Assembly: GCA_030448105.1 (NCBI GenBank)
Contig: JAUJNP010000016.1
Coordinates: 453-64,452, forward strand
Direction: 5' to 3'
From: Acidimicrobiales bacterium
GTDB taxonomy: Bacteria; Actinomycetota; Acidimicrobiia; Acidimicrobiales; Iamiaceae
DNA length: 64,000 bases
Each line of letters begins with the position of its first letter. Positions within the stretch are counted from its first letter, which is position 1. The notes beneath the pieces were generated by a model. That model did not search any database. It was not told where the DNA came from and was given only the letters and a program-made list of their open reading frames with translations. Positions 17,112 to 25,525 of this stretch are shown piece by piece. The position numbers were made by a program, and so were the translations under genes.

Positions 17112-18104
17112 ATGGGCTACCAGGTTCCCGCAGACGTTCGGCGCGCCGTCGAGACCGAACGCCTCGCCGCGCCCGCGGGCACGCCATCGCTGGTGCGCAC
17201 CGTGGTCATCTCCGCCATCTACCTCGGCGCCGTCGTGGCCTGCCTGCGCTGGCCCCACCCGGCGGTGTGGATCCCCGCCTGGCTGGTGATGGCCATGATC
17301 CTCAACGGAGCCATCTCGGCCTCCCACGAAGGGGTGCACGGCAACCTGATCAGGGCGAACTGGGCCAACCGGGCGCTGGCCGAGTACTGGAGCGTTGCCG
17401 TCCTCCTCAATTTCTCGCTGTATCGGGCGTACCACCTCGAGCACCATCGCCGCACCCGGCTCGAGGGCGACCCGGAGCCGCAGACGTCGTTCGCCAACGT
17501 GCTGGGCTACCTGGTGGTGTTCCCCATCACCGGCCTCTACTCGCTGCTCCAGCTGTGGTTGACCTCGGCCGCCTCCCTCGTGGGTTGGTTCCCGGCCTAT
17601 GTCCGCACCGGCCGTCAGCGGCGGAACATCCGCCTCGACGCCGGGCTCGTCCTGGCCGCCAGCGCCGGCGCGGTGGCGTGGGGGGTGGTCGACCTCCGCT
17701 CGTTCTTGATCGCCTGGGGCTTCCCCATGCTCGTGTCGTCGGCGGTGTTCAGCGTGACCGTGCTCCCCGAGCACTACGGCTGCGCCCGGGTCCTCGACCC
17801 GCTGCGCTCCACCCGCAGCACGCGCTCCAACGCTCTCGTCCGTTACCTGTACTGGAACAACAACTTCCATGCCGAGCACCACCTCATCCCGAGCGTTCCC
17901 TACCTGCGGGTCGGGCGCCTCAGCGAGCTGCTGGGCGACCGTGTCGTCAACCAGGCCCGCTCCTACACCCGGTGGCATCTGGGCCTCATCCGTGAGCTGC
18001 TCAGCCCGGACGTGATCGACCTCAGGGACCGCCCGAGCGCCCTCGAGCACCCGGCCGCCACCGCCGCCCCACCCTCGGCGCGGGTTCCCGCCGGTCGCGG
18101 GTGA
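17112..18104 (+). CDS. Membrane fatty acid desaturase/hydroxylase
   Basis: 330 residues with about five hydrophobic segments. The three His boxes that bind the di-iron centre are present: HEGVHGN, YHLEHHRR and NFHAEHHLI. The protein belongs to the membrane FA-desaturase-like family, which includes fatty-acid desaturases and carotenoid ketolases/hydroxylases; the substrate is not evident. The C-terminal tail is Ala/Pro-rich. ATG at 17112 follows AAAGGGGG and a TACGCT -10 element. Possible role in membrane fluidity. Confidence 0.88.
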   Translation: MGYQVPADVRRAVETERLAAPAGTPSLVRTVVISAIYLGAVVACLRWPHPAVWIPAWLVMAMILNGAISASHEGVHGNLIRANWANRALAEYWSVAVLLNFSLYRAYHLEHHRRTRLEGDPEPQTSFANVLGYLVVFPITGLYSLLQLWLTSAASLVGWFPAYVRTGRQRRNIRLDAGLVLAASAGAVAWGVVDLRSFLIAWGFPMLVSSAVFSVTVLPEHYGCARVLDPLRSTRSTRSNALVRYLYWNNNFHAEHHLIPSVPYLRVGRLSELLGDRVVNQARSYTRWHLGLIRELLSPDVIDLRDRPSALEHPAATAAPPSARVPAGRG

Positions 18105-18141
18105 GCCCCCGCCGGGACCGCCGAAGCCCCCGGCGGTGGTC

Positions 18142-18672
18142 ATGAGCGTCGACGCCTCCCTGGCCGGCGACGCCACCGGGGCCGACCGGCGCAGCGGATC
18201 TCGACGGCTGCGGCGGGCGGCGTCGCTGGCCGCAGTCCTCGGCGTGGTCGCCCTCTACGTGTGGGACGACGTGGTGCTGGCGGCGCCGATCGCAGCGGCG
18301 GCGAGCTGGCTGGGCGGTGGCTACGCCTTCGTGCTGTGCACGCCCATCTTCTTCCTGGGCAGCTCGCTGCTGGCGCTGGCCGCCGTGCGGGCCTACGAGG
18401 CCAGCTCGCAGGGCCGGCCCAGCCGCCTCGAGCGGTGGCTGGAGCACCAGACGTCCGGGCGCCGTGGGCGCCTTGCCGACCGGGTGATGCGCACCACCGG
18501 CGTGGTCAGCTTCCTGCTCAGCAGCGTGCTCCTGGGCGGCACGGTGACCACCTGGCTGATCCGCTACAGCGGCCGCCGTGAAAGCATCACCGGCATCGCC
18601 CTCGCCTCCTCGGCGGTCAACGCGGTCACCTTCGTGGGCCTCTACACCGGGATCTTCGGCCTGCTGTTCTGA
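18142..18672 (+). CDS. Integral membrane protein, function unknown
   Basis: 176 residues from ATG 18142 (a GTG two codons earlier is possible). Four hydrophobic segments can be seen: AASLAAVLGVVALYVW, GGYAFVLCTPIFFLGSSLLA, GVVSFLLSSVLLGGTVTTWL and ALASSAVNAVTFVGLYTGIF. A basic, Arg-rich cytoplasmic loop lies between the second and third. There are no catalytic motifs. It sits between the desaturase and the arginine decarboxylase pair on the same strand; the 37-nt gap from the desaturase leaves co-transcription open. Confidence 0.65.
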   Translation: MSVDASLAGDATGADRRSGSRRLRRAASLAAVLGVVALYVWDDVVLAAPIAAAASWLGGGYAFVLCTPIFFLGSSLLALAAVRAYEASSQGRPSRLERWLEHQTSGRRGRLADRVMRTTGVVSFLLSSVLLGGTVTTWLIRYSGRRESITGIALASSAVNAVTFVGLYTGIFGLLF

Positions 18673-18853
18673 CCCCACCGGTCAGCGCCTACCGCACCGG
18701 CGGCCGCCACCACCATCCCCCAACCGCAGACGGACGCTCCCTACGCTCGGTGACGGTTGTCGCCACCTGGGGCGACGGCCGCGACCCCCAGGGGGCAGGC
18801 GACGTGCCAAGGCGATCCTCGCGAACCGTGCGCCATCCTCGGACGGCGCGACC

Positions 18854-19510
18854 GTGACCACACCCCATCCACCGGCCCGGGTCACCGTGGAGCGCCGGAT
18901 CGACGAGTCGGCGTGCGACGACTTCCTCGGGTTCTACCGAGACGCCTTCGCGCCCTTGCGGGCGGAGACGGCAGTGGAGCAGACGGTCTCCGACCCCGAG
19001 TTCCGCGACCTGGCCCGCCGCGAGGACGTCATCAAGTTCGTGGGCTGGGACGCTGCCGGGCGCCCCATCGGCCTTTCCATCGTCACCACCAACCTGGGTC
19101 TGGTGCCCTGGATCAGCCTCCCGTTCTACGAGCGGCGCTACCCCGACCACTACGCCCGGGACGCCATCTACTACTTCGTCACGCTGGTCATCGCCCCCGA
19201 TCACCAGGACGGCCCCCTGATCCAGGCCATGGTCGAGGCGATCGGCCTCTACATCGCCATGGACCGAGGCGTGATCGCCTTCGACACCTGCCAGTACAAC
19301 ATCGACGTGTTCGCCGTGCCCGAGTTCATCGAGCGGCTGGGCAGGCGGCACGTGGACGGGGTGTGCGAGGAGATCGACGCCCAGCGCTACTACGGCTACG
19401 AGCTCACCGGCATCAAGGAGCTCGACCTCCGGGACCGCACCGACCACGGCATCGACATCGACCTCACCGACCAGCGCCGAGCGGTCCAGCCCCAGAGGGC
19501 GTCGGAGTGA
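18854..19510 (+). CDS. Conserved protein, possibly GNAT-fold, coupled to arginine decarboxylase
   Basis: 218 residues, GTG start. The centre (FVGWDAAGRPIGLSIVTTNL, then YYFVTLVIAPDHQ and MVEAIGLYIAMDRGVI) has the strand-helix rhythm of an N-acyltransferase fold, but the usual acetyl-CoA loop (Q/RxxGxG/A) is not clear, so the call is tentative. Its stop overlaps the start of the pyruvoyl arginine decarboxylase gene (GTGA), showing translational coupling. A role in modifying or sensing agmatine or another polyamine would suit the pairing, but is inference. Confidence 0.6.
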   Translation: MTTPHPPARVTVERRIDESACDDFLGFYRDAFAPLRAETAVEQTVSDPEFRDLARREDVIKFVGWDAAGRPIGLSIVTTNLGLVPWISLPFYERRYPDHYARDAIYYFVTLVIAPDHQDGPLIQAMVEAIGLYIAMDRGVIAFDTCQYNIDVFAVPEFIERLGRRHVDGVCEEIDAQRYYGYELTGIKELDLRDRTDHGIDIDLTDQRRAVQPQRASE

Positions 19511-20103
19511 GCGCGCCGTCCTTCCGGGCGGGCGAAGCCGGTGAGGCGGGCCCGACCCGCGCCGGCGAGGCGGGGGCGGCCGCCGGCGACAAGGTGCAGC
19601 CACTCGGGATCCAGGTGGCGGCGGGCACCGCCGCCGGTCCCACCACCCTCGCCGCCTTCGACGGCGCGCTGCGGGTCGCCGGGGTGGCCAACTTCAACCT
19701 GATCCGGCTCAGCTCCATCGCCCCCCCGGGGAGCGTGGTCGACGCGCTCCCGGGCGGGGCCACACCGGAGGGCACCTGGGGGGACCGCCTCTACGTCGTC
19801 CTGGCCGAGGAGCGGGTGGAGACCCACAACGAGGAGGCGTGGGCCGGCATCGGCTGGACCCAGGAGCGCGCCACCGGGCGGGGATTGTTCGTGGAGCACC
19901 ACGGCAACTCGCGCCACCGGGTCGACGCCGACATCACCAGCTCCTTGGTCGACCTGACGGCGGGCCGCCCGGGGATGGCGTTCACCCCCGTTCAGCGCCT
20001 GGTCACGGGGGCCACCTGCGTCGACGAGCCGGTGTGCGCGCTGGTGGTGGCCGTCTTCGGGAGCGAGCCGTGGCCGGCCGCCACCACCATCGACCTGCGT
20101 TGA
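19507..20103 (+). CDS. Pyruvoyl-dependent arginine decarboxylase
   Basis: 198 residues. The central NFNLIRLSSIAPPGS matches the self-cleavage region of PvlArgDC proteins: the chain splits between the two Ser, and the second becomes the pyruvoyl cofactor. The conserved Glu of the active site is likely in VVAVFGSEPWP or nearby. The enzyme turns arginine into agmatine, the first step of one polyamine route or an acid-stress system. An N-terminal extension of about 30 Gly/Ala/Glu residues is unlike archaeal forms (about 165 residues). No agmatinase or agmatine deiminase gene is in the window. Confidence 0.85.
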   Translation: MSAPSFRAGEAGEAGPTRAGEAGAAAGDKVQPLGIQVAAGTAAGPTTLAAFDGALRVAGVANFNLIRLSSIAPPGSVVDALPGGATPEGTWGDRLYVVLAEERVETHNEEAWAGIGWTQERATGRGLFVEHHGNSRHRVDADITSSLVDLTAGRPGMAFTPVQRLVTGATCVDEPVCALVVAVFGSEPWPAATTIDLR

Positions 20104-20113
20104 GGGCGGCCTC

Positions 20114-23100
20114 GTGCGGCAGCGGCGGAGGCGAAGTTCGCGAATCGCTCGAATCGCCAGGCGCGTTGCCGATAGAAGGCTGATGCTCCGCCGCGGATGG
20201 ATCAGGTTCCTGGCCGGGACCCTGATGGTCGTCACCGTCGGCCTGGTCGGTGGCCCCGACGTGATGCCCATCGCCGTGCAGGTGATCGGGTGGGCGGCGG
20301 TGGTGGTGCTCGTGCCGGTGGACCGTCACAACCGGGGGGGCACCGCTCGGGTGTGGCGCTGGTTCGCCGCCGGCGGGGCGCTGTGCCTCCTGGCCGGGAT
20401 CGTGCGCTTCGTGCACGGGTCGATCGCCGGCGTGGAGAACCCGTTCCCGTCGCCCGCCGACGCGCTGTTCGTGCCCGGCTACCTGGCCCTGATCCTCGGG
20501 GCCGACCGGCTCCGCCGCGCCCGCACCACCGAGAGCCAGGTGGACGACCTGGTCGACGCCCTCATCGTCTCCGCCGGGCTGGCCACGGTGGCGTGGGCCG
20601 CGGCCCTGGCCCCCTACGTTCGGGACACCTCGGTGCCGCTCTACGAGCGCGGCTTCAACGTGGGCTACTCGGTGATGGCCCTCCTGCTGCTGGTGGCGTT
20701 CACCCGCCTGGCCGTGGGTCCGGGCTCCCGCAACGCCAGCTACTACCTCCTGTCGGGCGGCATCGCCCTCTTCTTCGTCTCCGACGTGACCTCCACCCTC
20801 GACACCGTCGGCAAGTTCCCGGCGGTCACGTTGTTCATCACCCCGTTCATCTACATCTGCTTCGGGACGGCGGCGCTGCACCCGAGCATGCCGCTGCTCA
20901 CCCGCCACCCCGAGGAGCCCAACCTGGCCCTCAGCGGGCGCCGGGTCCTGCTGCTGGCGGCCGCGCTGCTCATGGCGCCGGCCATCCTGGTCTGGCAGCT
21001 CAACCGGGAGACCACGGTCGACCTGCCCGTGGTCATCACCGGCTCGGTCGTCCTCTCGCTCCTCGTCCTGGCCCGCCTGAGCCTCCTGGTGCGGGCCAAC
21101 TCCCGCCAGGCCGTCCTCGAACAGGAGCTGCGGCGGGCCAGCTCAGAGCTGGTGGCGGCCACCAACCGGGAGGAGATGAACCGCATCGCGCTCGACTCGG
21201 TGCAACGGATCGCGGGCAGCGCCAGCGGGCTGCGGGCCAGCGTGGTGAGCCTCCAGGACGACGGCCGCTACGTCGTGGTCGACGCCGCCGGGCACCTGGC
21301 CGAGCGGGCGGTGGGCACGGCACTCGACCTGGCCGAGGTCCCCGCCTCCGTGATCGCCGCCCTCGACGAGCGCTCACCCAGGTCGCTCGGCCCCGTCGAG
21401 CCCATCGACCTGAGCTCGGCAGGTGCCGAGTGTGCGCTGCTGGTCGCGCCCCTCGTAAGCCAGAACGAGCTCCGCGGGGCGATGGTCGTCTCCAGCGTCG
21501 CTCCCCTGTCCCGCTCGGTCCGCCGGGCGGTCGAGGCGCTGGTTTCGACGGTGTCGCTGGCCCTGGAGAGCGCGGCCTTGAGCGAGGACCTCCACCGCAC
21601 CCGCAGCGAGCGCCGCTTCCGCACCCTCATCGAGAACTCCTCCGACATCGTGATCGTGCTGGACGACCAGCGCCACATCTCCTTCGTCAGCCCGGCCAGC
21701 GAACGCCTGCTGGGCCGAACCGAGGACACCCTGATCGGTACCGACCCCATCGAGCACCTCCACCCCGACGACCAGGGCCTGGCCAGCTCGCTCCTCGAAC
21801 GGCGGGGCGCGTCGTTCGACTTCCTCGATCCGTTGGAGCTGCGCATCCGCCACCTCGACGGCAGCTACCGCTGGTTCGAGGTGCTGGCCCGCGACCTGCG
21901 CGACGTGGCCGAGATCGGCGGCGTGGTCGTGAACTGCCGCGAGATCAGCGATCGCAAGGACGCCGAGCTGCAGTTGTTCCGCAGCGAGGCCCGCTTCCGC
22001 GCCCTGGTGCAGAACGTGAGCGACGTCGTGGCCATCATCGACGACCACGGCCGTTTCACCTACGTCAGCCCCGCCATCACCCCCATGCTGGGCTTCCGCC
22101 CCGAGGAGCTGATCGGCACCCGCAGCACCGACCTCATCACCGCCGAGGAGCTGGCGGCGGCGCGGGCCCAGCACCCCGGCCTGATCGCCCGCAGCGAGGC
22201 CCCCACGCTCATCCCGCCCCAGAGCCTCGAGGTGCGCCTGCGCACCGTCTTCGGCGAGTGGCGCACCATCGACGTCACCGTCACCGACCTGCGCCTGGAG
22301 CCGGCGGTGGCCGGCATCGTGCTCAACGCCCGTGACGTCACCCTGCGCAAGGAGCTCGAGCACAACCTCCGCCACCAGGCCCTCCACGACGCCCTCACCG
22401 GGCTGGCCAACCGCACCATGTTCGCCGAGCTGGTCGATGGGACGGTCCGCGGCACGGGGGAGTCGGGCTCCGGCGTGCTCTTCATCGACCTCGACGACTT
22501 CAAGACCGTCAACGACAGCCTGGGCCACGCCGTGGGCGACGAGCTTCTCATCGGGGTGGCCGAGCGGCTCGCGCGGAGCCTGCCCGAGCACGCCATCCCC
22601 GCCCGCCTGGGCGGCGACGAGTTCGCCGTGCTGGTGGAGGACTCCACCGATGACGTCGGCCCGGTGGGCCTGGCGCTGCGGCTCCTCAACGACCTGCGGC
22701 GGCCGTTCCGCATCAACGGCCGGGAGATCATGGTCACCGCCAGCATCGGCATCGCGGCAGTGAACGAGCGGGCCCCCTCTGCCGAGGTGGTGCTCCGCAA
22801 CGCCGACATGGCCATGTACCTCGCCAAGGAGCGGGGCAAGGACCGGGTGGAGCTGTTCGAGGAGCAGATGCACGCCAGCGCCTTCGAGCGCCTCGAGCTC
22901 AAGGCCGATCTGGCCCGCGGCATCGAGGCCGGCCAGCTCCGGCTCGTCTACCAGCCCATCGTTTCGCTGCAGACTGGGCGGATCACCGGGGTGGAGGCCC
23001 TGGTGCGCTGGGACCACCCCGAGCGGGGCCGGCTGTCGCCCGACGCCTTCATCGCCCTCGCCGAGGACACCGGGCTGATCGTGCCGCTGGGCCAGTGGGT

Positions 23101-23710
23101 GCTGGAGGAGGCCTGCCAGCAGCTCCGGGCCTGGCAGCTGAGCCTGCCCACCAGCGCCACCGTGTCCATGAGCGTGAACCTCTCGGTGCGCCAACTCGAA
23201 CGGGAGCGGGTGGTGAACGAGGTGAGCGCCGTCATCGACCGCTTCGGGCTCGACCCCTCCACCGTCACCCTGGAGATCACCGAGTCGATGGTGATGGACG
23301 ACACCGAGCTGACCAGCCGGCGACTGGCCGCCCTCCGGGCCATCGGCGTGCAGCTGGCGGTGGACGACTTCGGCACCGGCTACTCCTCGCTGCGCTACAT
23401 GGAGCAGTTCCCGGTCGACGTGCTCAAGATCGACCGCACCTTCATCGACGGCCTCGGCGGTGGCCAGGCCACCCCTGTGGTGCAGTCGATCGTCGAGCTG
23501 GCCCAGCGCCTGGGGGTGCACATCGTGGCCGAGGGCATCGAGCGCCGCGAGCAGCTTGAGGTGCTCCAATCCCTCGGTTGCGACCTGGGCCAGGGCTACT
23601 TCTTCTCCGGTCCGGTGGAGGCCGACGCCCTCGCCGACCTGCTCGCCGCCAGCCTCATCGACGGCCGCCGCTTCCTCTTCCAGCAGGGCGGGGGGCCAGG
23701 CCTGGGGTAG
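20114..23710 (+). CDS. Membrane GGDEF-EAL protein with GAF and two PAS domains
   Basis: 1198 residues. About eight transmembrane helices occupy residues 30-310 (an unassigned MASE-like sensor). They are followed by a GAF-like region (about 340-480), PAS domains (about 495-615 and 625-745), GGDEF (RLGGDEFAV, about 832) and EAL (VEALVRWDHP, about 960, with DDFGTGYSS and KIDRTFI). The RxxD I-site is absent: PEHA stands at that position. Both catalytic motifs look intact. The start is uncertain: GTG 20114 has GAGGG upstream; ATG 20183 is an alternative directly before the first helix. Begins 10 nt after the decarboxylase. Confidence 0.92.
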   Translation: MRQRRRRSSRIARIARRVADRRLMLRRGWIRFLAGTLMVVTVGLVGGPDVMPIAVQVIGWAAVVVLVPVDRHNRGGTARVWRWFAAGGALCLLAGIVRFVHGSIAGVENPFPSPADALFVPGYLALILGADRLRRARTTESQVDDLVDALIVSAGLATVAWAAALAPYVRDTSVPLYERGFNVGYSVMALLLLVAFTRLAVGPGSRNASYYLLSGGIALFFVSDVTSTLDTVGKFPAVTLFITPFIYICFGTAALHPSMPLLTRHPEEPNLALSGRRVLLLAAALLMAPAILVWQLNRETTVDLPVVITGSVVLSLLVLARLSLLVRANSRQAVLEQELRRASSELVAATNREEMNRIALDSVQRIAGSASGLRASVVSLQDDGRYVVVDAAGHLAERAVGTALDLAEVPASVIAALDERSPRSLGPVEPIDLSSAGAECALLVAPLVSQNELRGAMVVSSVAPLSRSVRRAVEALVSTVSLALESAALSEDLHRTRSERRFRTLIENSSDIVIVLDDQRHISFVSPASERLLGRTEDTLIGTDPIEHLHPDDQGLASSLLERRGASFDFLDPLELRIRHLDGSYRWFEVLARDLRDVAEIGGVVVNCREISDRKDAELQLFRSEARFRALVQNVSDVVAIIDDHGRFTYVSPAITPMLGFRPEELIGTRSTDLITAEELAAARAQHPGLIARSEAPTLIPPQSLEVRLRTVFGEWRTIDVTVTDLRLEPAVAGIVLNARDVTLRKELEHNLRHQALHDALTGLANRTMFAELVDGTVRGTGESGSGVLFIDLDDFKTVNDSLGHAVGDELLIGVAERLARSLPEHAIPARLGGDEFAVLVEDSTDDVGPVGLALRLLNDLRRPFRINGREIMVTASIGIAAVNERAPSAEVVLRNADMAMYLAKERGKDRVELFEEQMHASAFERLELKADLARGIEAGQLRLVYQPIVSLQTGRITGVEALVRWDHPERGRLSPDAFIALAEDTGLIVPLGQWVLEEACQQLRAWQLSLPTSATVSMSVNLSVRQLERERVVNEVSAVIDRFGLDPSTVTLEITESMVMDDTELTSRRLAALRAIGVQLAVDDFGTGYSSLRYMEQFPVDVLKIDRTFIDGLGGGQATPVVQSIVELAQRLGVHIVAEGIERREQLEVLQSLGCDLGQGYFFSGPVEADALADLLAASLIDGRRFLFQQGGGPGLG

Positions 23711-23792
23711 CCGCCCGGCGCCGGCAGGCGCCGGTAGCACGTCCGCCGACCCCACCCCCCGCCCTGAGGGACGCGCCTCCGGCGCCGGCCGG

Positions 23793-23798
23793 TAGCTT
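23793..23798 (+). promoter_or_regulatory. -10 element of the MgtE-N/CBS gene (leaderless)
   Basis: TAGCTT lies 6 nt before GTG 23805, so the start codon coincides with the expected first transcribed base. Confidence 0.5.
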
Positions 23799-23804
23799 CG
23801 GCGG

Positions 23805-25010
23805 GTGCCATCGTCACCCGTGTACGTGTCGCGCCTGACGCGGCTGGCGCTGCTCGACGCCGACGGGTCGGCCATCGGGCGCGTCGACAACGTGGTGCTG
23901 GTGCCCGCCGGCCGGGATCCCGCGCGGGTGCTCGGCTTCGTGGCCACCGTGCAGCGGCGTCACATCTTCGTCAACGCCGCCCGGGTGGGCTCGATCGACG
24001 CCGCCGGCGTCCGCCTCCGCACCGGCACCATCGACGTACGCCCGTTCCGGCAACGACCCGGCGAGCAACTGGCGGTGGGAGACCTGCTCGGGCGGCGGGT
24101 GGGCGACGACTTCATCACCGACCTGGCCATCGAGGCCGACACCGCCACCGGCTCGTGGTTCGCGGTCAGCGCCGCCCTGGGCCGGCGGGGACCCCTCCGC
24201 CGCCGGCGCACCCCTCGCATCGTCGAGTGGTCCGAGGTGGCCCCGCTGTTCGACGCCGGTCCCGAGTTCGCCGAGGTGGCCGAGCTGCGGGAGATGCACG
24301 CCGCCGACGTGGCCACCCGCATCCGGGCCCTGCCGCCCGCCCGGCGGCGCCGGCTGGCCGAGCTGATGGAGGACGAGCGGCTGGCCGACCTGCTCGAGGA
24401 GCTACCCGAGGACGAGCAGATCCGCATCATCGCCGGCCTCGACCTGGACCGGGCCGCCCACGTGCTCGAGGAGATGGAGCCCGACGACGCCGCCGACCTG
24501 CTCGGCGAGCTGCCGGAGGAGGAGCGGCTCAAGTTGCTGGCCGCCATGGAGCCCGAGGAGTCCACCGGCCTGAAGCGCCTGCTGGCCTACGGGGAGAACA
24601 CCGCCGGTGGCCTCATGACCCCCGAGCCGGTGATCCTGCCAGGGTCGGCCACGGTGGCCGAGGCACTGGCGGTGGTGCGGGCCGCCGACCTGCCGACCGA
24701 GCTGGCCGCCCAGGTGTTCGTGGTCCGGCCCCCCGTGTCCACGCCCACCGGTCCGTTCCTCGGCACGGTGCCCTTCCAACGCCTCCTGCGCGAGCCGCCG
24801 GCCACGCCCCTCGAGCACTGCGTCTTCACCGAGCCCGAGCCGGTGGACCCCGAGCTCCCGCTGCGTGACGTCGCCGAGCGGCTGGCGGCCTACGACGCCC
24901 TGGCCGTCGCCGTGTGCGACCCGGCCGGCCGCCTCATCGGTGCCGTCACCGTCGACGACGTGCTCGACCACGTCCTCCCGGTCAACTGGCGGCGCAGGGT
25001 GCGACGCTGA
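23805..25010 (+). CDS. PRC-barrel / MgtE N-domain / CBS protein, no transporter domain
   Basis: 401 residues, soluble. Residues 1-160 look like two PRC-barrel-like beta units. Residues 170-280 are the MgtE intracellular N domain, with superhelical repeats such as LADLLEELPEDEQIRI and AADLLGELPEEERLKL. The C-terminal part is a CBS pair (GGLMTPEP ... LIGAVTVDDVLDHV). In MgtE channels this module senses Mg2+, but the membrane part is missing. The stop overlaps the ATG of a DUF1003 gene. The same pair exists in mycobacteria, so the two probably act together in Mg2+ or ionic sensing; that is inference. Confidence 0.87.
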   Translation: MPSSPVYVSRLTRLALLDADGSAIGRVDNVVLVPAGRDPARVLGFVATVQRRHIFVNAARVGSIDAAGVRLRTGTIDVRPFRQRPGEQLAVGDLLGRRVGDDFITDLAIEADTATGSWFAVSAALGRRGPLRRRRTPRIVEWSEVAPLFDAGPEFAEVAELREMHAADVATRIRALPPARRRRLAELMEDERLADLLEELPEDEQIRIIAGLDLDRAAHVLEEMEPDDAADLLGELPEEERLKLLAAMEPEESTGLKRLLAYGENTAGGLMTPEPVILPGSATVAEALAVVRAADLPTELAAQVFVVRPPVSTPTGPFLGTVPFQRLLREPPATPLEHCVFTEPEPVDPELPLRDVAERLAAYDALAVAVCDPAGRLIGAVTVDDVLDHVLPVNWRRRVRR

Positions 25011-25525
25011 TGGTCCGCCGTCGAGAGGACCTGTCGCGCCCTCGCCGGGGCCTGAGCATCGGCGTGCACTACGACCCCGACGCCTTCGGCCGCTTCTCGG
25101 AGACGATCGCCCGGCTCCTCGGCACCGCCCGGTTCCTCGTGTTCCAGACCATCGTGGTCATCGTCTGGATCACCGTCAACGTCGCCCTGCCCGAGCTGCG
25201 GTTCGACGAGTACCCGTTCATCCTCCTCACGCTGGCCCTGTCGCTGCAGGCCTCCTACGCCGCCCCGCTGATCCTGCTGGCCCAGAACCGCCAGGACGAC
25301 CGCGACCGGGCCCAGGGCGAACACGACCGGGAGACCAACGCCCGCACCCAGGCCGACACCGAGTACCTCGCCCGGGAGCTGGCGTCGGTGCGCCTGGCCC
25401 TGGCCGACGTGGTCAGCGCCGAGGACCTCGACCGGGCGGTGGAGCGGGTCACCTCGGCCCTCGAGCGGGTCACCGACCGCCTCGACCGGATCGACCCCGG
25501 CCACGCCGCCTCGGAGCCGGCATGA
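25010..25525 (+). CDS. DUF1003 membrane protein
   Basis: 171 residues. The typical DUF1003 core holds a conserved ARLLGTARFLVFQTIVVIVW helix, then FDEYPFILLTLALSLQASYA and APLILLAQNRQDDRDR, followed by a cytoplasmic coiled coil rich in Glu, Arg and Leu. Two transmembrane helices. The function of the family is unknown. It starts inside the stop of the MgtE-N/CBS gene (TGATG) and its own stop overlaps the next ATG (ATGA), so the three genes form one translationally coupled unit. Confidence 0.88.
   Translation: MVRRREDLSRPRRGLSIGVHYDPDAFGRFSETIARLLGTARFLVFQTIVVIVWITVNVALPELRFDEYPFILLTLALSLQASYAAPLILLAQNRQDDRDRAQGEHDRETNARTQADTEYLARELASVRLALADVVSAEDLDRAVERVTSALERVTDRLDRIDPGHAASEPA

Noticed and set aside
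19507-20103. Arginine decarboxylase as part of a complete polyamine operon
   Set aside because: No agmatinase, agmatine deiminase or aminopropyltransferase could be recognised nearby; only the decarboxylase is supported.
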